A DNA stretch of 11,585 bases, taken from NCBI GenBank assembly GCA_027600665.1, contig JADGJL010000961.1, positions 1-11,585 of the forward strand, read 5' to 3'. Below the pieces are notes generated by a model that saw only the letters and a list, made by a program, of their open reading frames with translations, was not told the DNA's origin and made no database searches. Both the position numbers and the translations under genes were made by a program. Below, in pieces: positions 8,767-11,585 of this stretch (the first letter of the stretch is position 1; every line of letters starts with the position of its first letter). The stretch comes from Irineochytrium annulatum. Lineage: Eukaryota > Chytridiomycota > Chytridiomycetes > Chytridiales > Chytridiaceae.

Positions 8767-9528
8767 ATTTCTTTCTTTGGTGTAGGGTGATGGCTGTTGT
8801 TGCTTTTTATGAGGTCTTTATCTCCTTTCTATTCCGTTTGTTTTATCGGTTAGAGAGTCATCTTCCAGTTTCTTGCAGCGAATCCTTTTTTGCTTTGGTT
8901 TTTTTTGGTTGCGAGCGTCCTCGATAGATCTTCTCTTTCTTATCGAACAGAACGTGCAGGTCACTAGCGATTTTTTTTTTTGTTGGTCTTTGATATCGTT
9001 TCTTACTCCTTTTTTTTGTTGTTTATCCCTTGACGTGCAACAGTATTTTTGCTTTTTGATTTTCTTGTTTACACGACCACTCGGAAAAGACCTTTTCTCC
9101 TTTTTTCTCTATCACTATCTTTCGTCGGCTTTTTTACTGCTCTCTTTACATTAGTGTGTGGATGTTCCTTTTCTCGTAAACATTTTTGTGTGGAAAGGAT
9201 GCACATCATGTAACAGTGGGTGCAGCAACGAAAAAAACGTTCTCTTTTAAAAATCCTTTTGCCACATCGTGGTTTGAATACTCATTTTTACTTATTTTCG
9301 AGCTGTCCTGTACTTTGTATGTGTGCCTTTCTAAGTTTGGATCTGTTTAACTACAATAAAGCTTTTGTTCATAAATACGGCTGCTATGCGACGGACCTTG
9401 CGAGGATGGAGCAATGGAAAAAAAAGGAAGGTTTGCTTAAGAAGAAAAAGGACCTTACGGAAAAACATATCAGCAACATGCATGAGTTACATGCTGTGCT
9501 TCCCAACATCTGAATGACAAACTAAAAA
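8767..9528. other. T-rich convergent 3' region
   Basis: This 762-nt stretch lies between the stop codon of the secreted repeat protein (plus) and that of the 537-aa membrane-like protein (minus). The plus strand is strikingly T-rich up to about 9300, with many runs of five or more T, including eleven at 8971-8981. Small open frames here (8873-9154, 9220-9513) are T-rich or K-rich readings without domains. It probably holds both 3' untranslated regions. I see no gene. Confidence 0.55.
9355..9360 (+). terminator. Candidate polyadenylation signal AATAAA
   Basis: A canonical AATAAA, followed by CATAAATA at about 9370, is the best plus-strand cleavage signal after the secreted repeat protein. It would give a 3' untranslated region near 600 nt, long for a fungus, so earlier T-rich sites may be used instead. 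Confidence 0.3.
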
Positions 9529-11207
9529 TCACCTGCTCCATGTACGCCGACCAACTATCAAATTCAAAGCGAAAGGGAAATATCGATATAACACTAGGAC
9601 GCATAAAAGAACCTTGTGCAAGGGTATCGAGCGACCGAGAGCTGTGAATCGCCGCATGACGCGCAGAGGGGCCAGCAGCGTCCGCTTCGTCGCCATCCAC
9701 AGGGCCACCACGAGAACTGGATTCCCAGACTTCCGAGAGCCGGTCGTTGATCTCGCTCGTTTGGCCACCAAGGACGGCGCTGTCGCGCTGATCAGAGGGG
9801 CCCCCGTCAAAGTCCTCGTCGCCGCAATCATCACCGGTTTTACAGGAAGCGGTGCCGTTGGCTGCTGCTGCGGCGGCGTTGGCCTTGTCGAGGGCAGGTC
9901 CAGTTCGTTAACCGCCTTCAACGCTGGCAGAGCCGCCGTCGCTGTTCCCCTGTCCACCTCAGTCTCGGCACGCGACGGGGTACCGGTGCTCCGTTTGACA
10001 GTCTTTGGCAGGCTCGTCCCCTCTTCCCCACTCGTTGCCGCTTTGGGTATTGACGCAGTCGTCGGCTGCACCGCCGTCGGAACCGGCGAGGGGGTTATCG
10101 CATGCGCCGTCCGAGTCTCCGTCGACGCTGCTGTCCTCGCTGGAGCGGCTATAGGAGGAGGGGACGGCGTGGATGCGCTCCCACCTGCCACCCCTTCCGT
10201 CGCCGTCTTCGCCGCGATCAGCGACCCTCCGATCGTCTGGGTCGTCGCGTTGTGCACTGCTGTCGTAGGCAACAACGCCAGCCTCGCCGTTGATGATAAG
10301 TCTAGCTCATCGGCCGCCTTACACGCCCCGTGAAGTTCCGCCTGCGATTTCTCCGTAATAAGGAGCATCTTTGCCCACGTCGCCCTATCTATCGACACGG
10401 CCGGTAGCGTTGACGTCGCGGCGAAAGTCCCGACCGCTGACTTGCTTGACTGCGCAGGCACGGCCGTCGCTGGCTGTGGCGGCGTCGGCGTCGCCTTGGG
10501 CGTCACCGGACTCGGGTTGCTGATGACGGTGAGCCGAGGCGATGACTCCACTCCTCCATCCGTGGCAGGAGCATCCAAGGCAAATCGCACCGTCTTTCGC
10601 TGCTGTTGCTGCGCCGAGTTGCCTTGTCGCGCCATAGGCTCCTGCTGGATCAGCGGCCGAGGCTCAATCAATTGCAGAGACTGGCTCGATAACCGAGGCT
10701 GACTCGGAACTCCTTGGTGGCCGGCCGAAGAAACCAATATCATCGCCGAGGAATGGTGGTGACGCGACGACCTTCGCCTGGAGTGGGAAGAACGGCGAGT
10801 CGTTCCCACGACCGCCGGCACGAGCTCGCAGCCGACGGTCACGGCCAACGTCAGGCCCAGCGCCACGCCAAGGTAGCTGGCAGCCTTCCCGGCCGCAGGC
10901 GCTGCGTTTGAGATGTCAGGAAAGGTTGCTGTAGAGGCCAAGGTGGAATAGAAAGCGTCAACTCACCAGCCAGCTCCTCCCAGACCTTTCCCATTGTTGC
11001 ATCCTCTGCAGCTGCTTCGGTCTTGGCGTGGCCGGAAGCCTGATCGAAGGCCGCGTTCCACCCGGCGAACAACGATGCTTCGGCGTGTGCCGGGTCATCG
11101 CGGCCGCTTCTGCCAGAGGAAGTGCCGTGGTGGACGGCTTGGAGCCGGTCCTGGCGGTGGGCGTGGCGGGATGGCGACGTGGTGGATGTCGGGCGACGTG
11201 TTGGCAT
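9529..11207 (-). CDS. Unrecognised low-complexity protein with two hydrophobic segments (two exons)
   Basis: Exons 11207-10967 and 10901-9529 join in phase to 537 aa. The intron 10902-10966 is 65 nt (gtgagt...CTGAC...cgcag). An earlier acceptor at 10929 (38-nt intron) also keeps frame but puts the branch site too early; it would add nine residues. No known family is recognised. Residues 1-80 include a helical Ala/Glu-rich stretch (FAGWNAAFDQASGHAKTEAAAED). A membrane-like segment at about 88-113 is followed by an Arg/Ser/His cluster (116-132). RKTVRFA (182-188) fits the PP1-docking [RK]-x-V-x-F consensus. A long Pro/Thr/Ala-rich region contains two copies of KAxxELDLxST (275-285 and 409-419). 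The end is hydrophobic and basic, with a second possible membrane segment at about 511-531. The frame stays open for 1.4 kb, but GC-rich DNA makes that weaker proof than usual. The last exon could also splice onward near 9618. Confidence 0.6.
10902..10966 (-). other. Intron with two in-frame acceptor choices
   Basis: Donor gtgagt at 10966-10961. Acceptors ctctacag (ending 10929) and aaacgcag (ending 10902) lie 27 nt apart and leave the same frame. Only the longer form has a CTGAC branch-like sequence at a normal distance from the AG. Retaining the intron reads to a stop in the other frame. Confidence 0.6.
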
Positions 11208-11585
11208 TGTGGCGCTCTGTTGGATGCAGGAAATGTGGAAGGTTCGTCAAAACACCCAAGTGTGGAAACATTCATTCGTCGTCAATCACCCAAGTGCTCC
11301 TTCAAGGCTAAGTACTGTTCGTTTGCATGTTCCTTCAAGACTAAGATCGTACTGTAAGTAAGCCCTTGTTGGCAGCGTTGGCTGTCGCCCGCATATCCGG
11401 CGAACTCCCCTCAGGTTCACGATCAGCAAAAGGGTCAACCTGTATCTGGCCTTCGAACGGGGGATGGCGACTGTCCAACAAAACATTTTTTATCTGTAAC
11501 ACTTTTTTGAATTGAAATAAAATCAAATTACTTGATCAGACAAAGATATCAGGGGGTACGCGGCTGAGAAGCTGGCGCGCAGAAC
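11208..11585. other. Upstream region of the 537-aa protein gene; no gene seen
   Basis: The segment upstream of the minus-strand start at 11207 turns AT-rich at 11480-11540, where ATTGAAATAAAATCAAATTA occurs. Only short frames without motifs are present. It could contain the promoter of the minus-strand gene and the 3' end of a gene lying beyond the window. Confidence 0.4.
11298..11355. repeat. Imperfect direct repeat
   Basis: TCCTTCAAGGCTAAG-TACTGT at 11298-11318 recurs as TCCTTCAAGACTAAGATCGTACTGT at 11331-11355, with one substitution and a four-base gap, separated by 12 nt. It lies about 100-150 nt upstream of the minus-strand start at 11207. Confidence 0.75.

Noticed and set aside
9407..9513. 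Small Lys-rich frame of 35 codons beginning MEQWKKK
   Set aside because: Too short, driven by A-rich tracts, and placed in the convergent 3' region; not distinguishable from chance.
11028..11357. Plus-strand frame ending in a Cys/Phe/Lys repeat (CSFKAKYCSFACSFKTK)
   Set aside because: It mostly overlaps the first exon of the minus-strand gene, and the peptide repeat is simply the imperfect DNA direct repeat read in one frame.
11440..11465. GTTCGAA-like sequence resembling a tRNA B box on the minus strand
   Set aside because: No A box or cloverleaf could be built around it.

Overview
The window looks like nuclear DNA of a GC-rich fungus. Every recognisable protein is broken by short GT-AG introns (mostly 47-78 nt) with CTGAC/CTAAC-like branch sites. 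The gene content (RNPS1-type splicing factor, Trf4-type poly(A) polymerase, large Sel1-repeat protein, secreted Ser/Thr/Pro/Tyr repeat protein) suits an early-diverging, possibly zoosporic, fungus. That placement is inference. No bacterial operon, RNA gene, CRISPR array or mobile element was found.

Layout, left to right. (1) 4-840, minus: RNPS1-like RRM protein, three exons, 198 aa. (2) 882-2415, plus: Trf4/Cid14-family non-canonical poly(A) polymerase, three exons, 461 aa. It stands head-to-head with RNPS1, with 41 nt between start codons. (3) 2416-2836: AT-rich convergent intergenic region. (4) 2837-5277, minus: 731-aa Sel1-repeat protein rebuilt from five exons. (5) 5278-6832: about 1.55 kb without a supportable gene, holding a pentanucleotide repeat and the pyrimidine-rich promoter of the next gene. 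(6) 6833-8766, plus: 538-aa secreted protein with a signal peptide, a long first intron and nine tandem copies of a Tyr/Lys/Pro-containing 19-residue unit. Its only two cysteines bracket that array. (7) 8767-9528: T-rich convergent 3' region. (8) 9529-11207, minus: unrecognised 537-aa low-complexity protein with two hydrophobic segments, a PP1-docking-like motif and a duplicated short motif. (9) 11208-11585: its upstream region, with an imperfect direct repeat.

All exon joins were worked out by hand from splice signals, reading-frame phase and, where possible, family resemblance; no transcript data were available. RNPS1 and Trf4 both act in nuclear RNA processing and surveillance, so their shared promoter region is the clearest functional link. 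The most distinctive gene is the repeat protein at 6833-8766, whose composition suggests a cell-wall, matrix or adhesive material.
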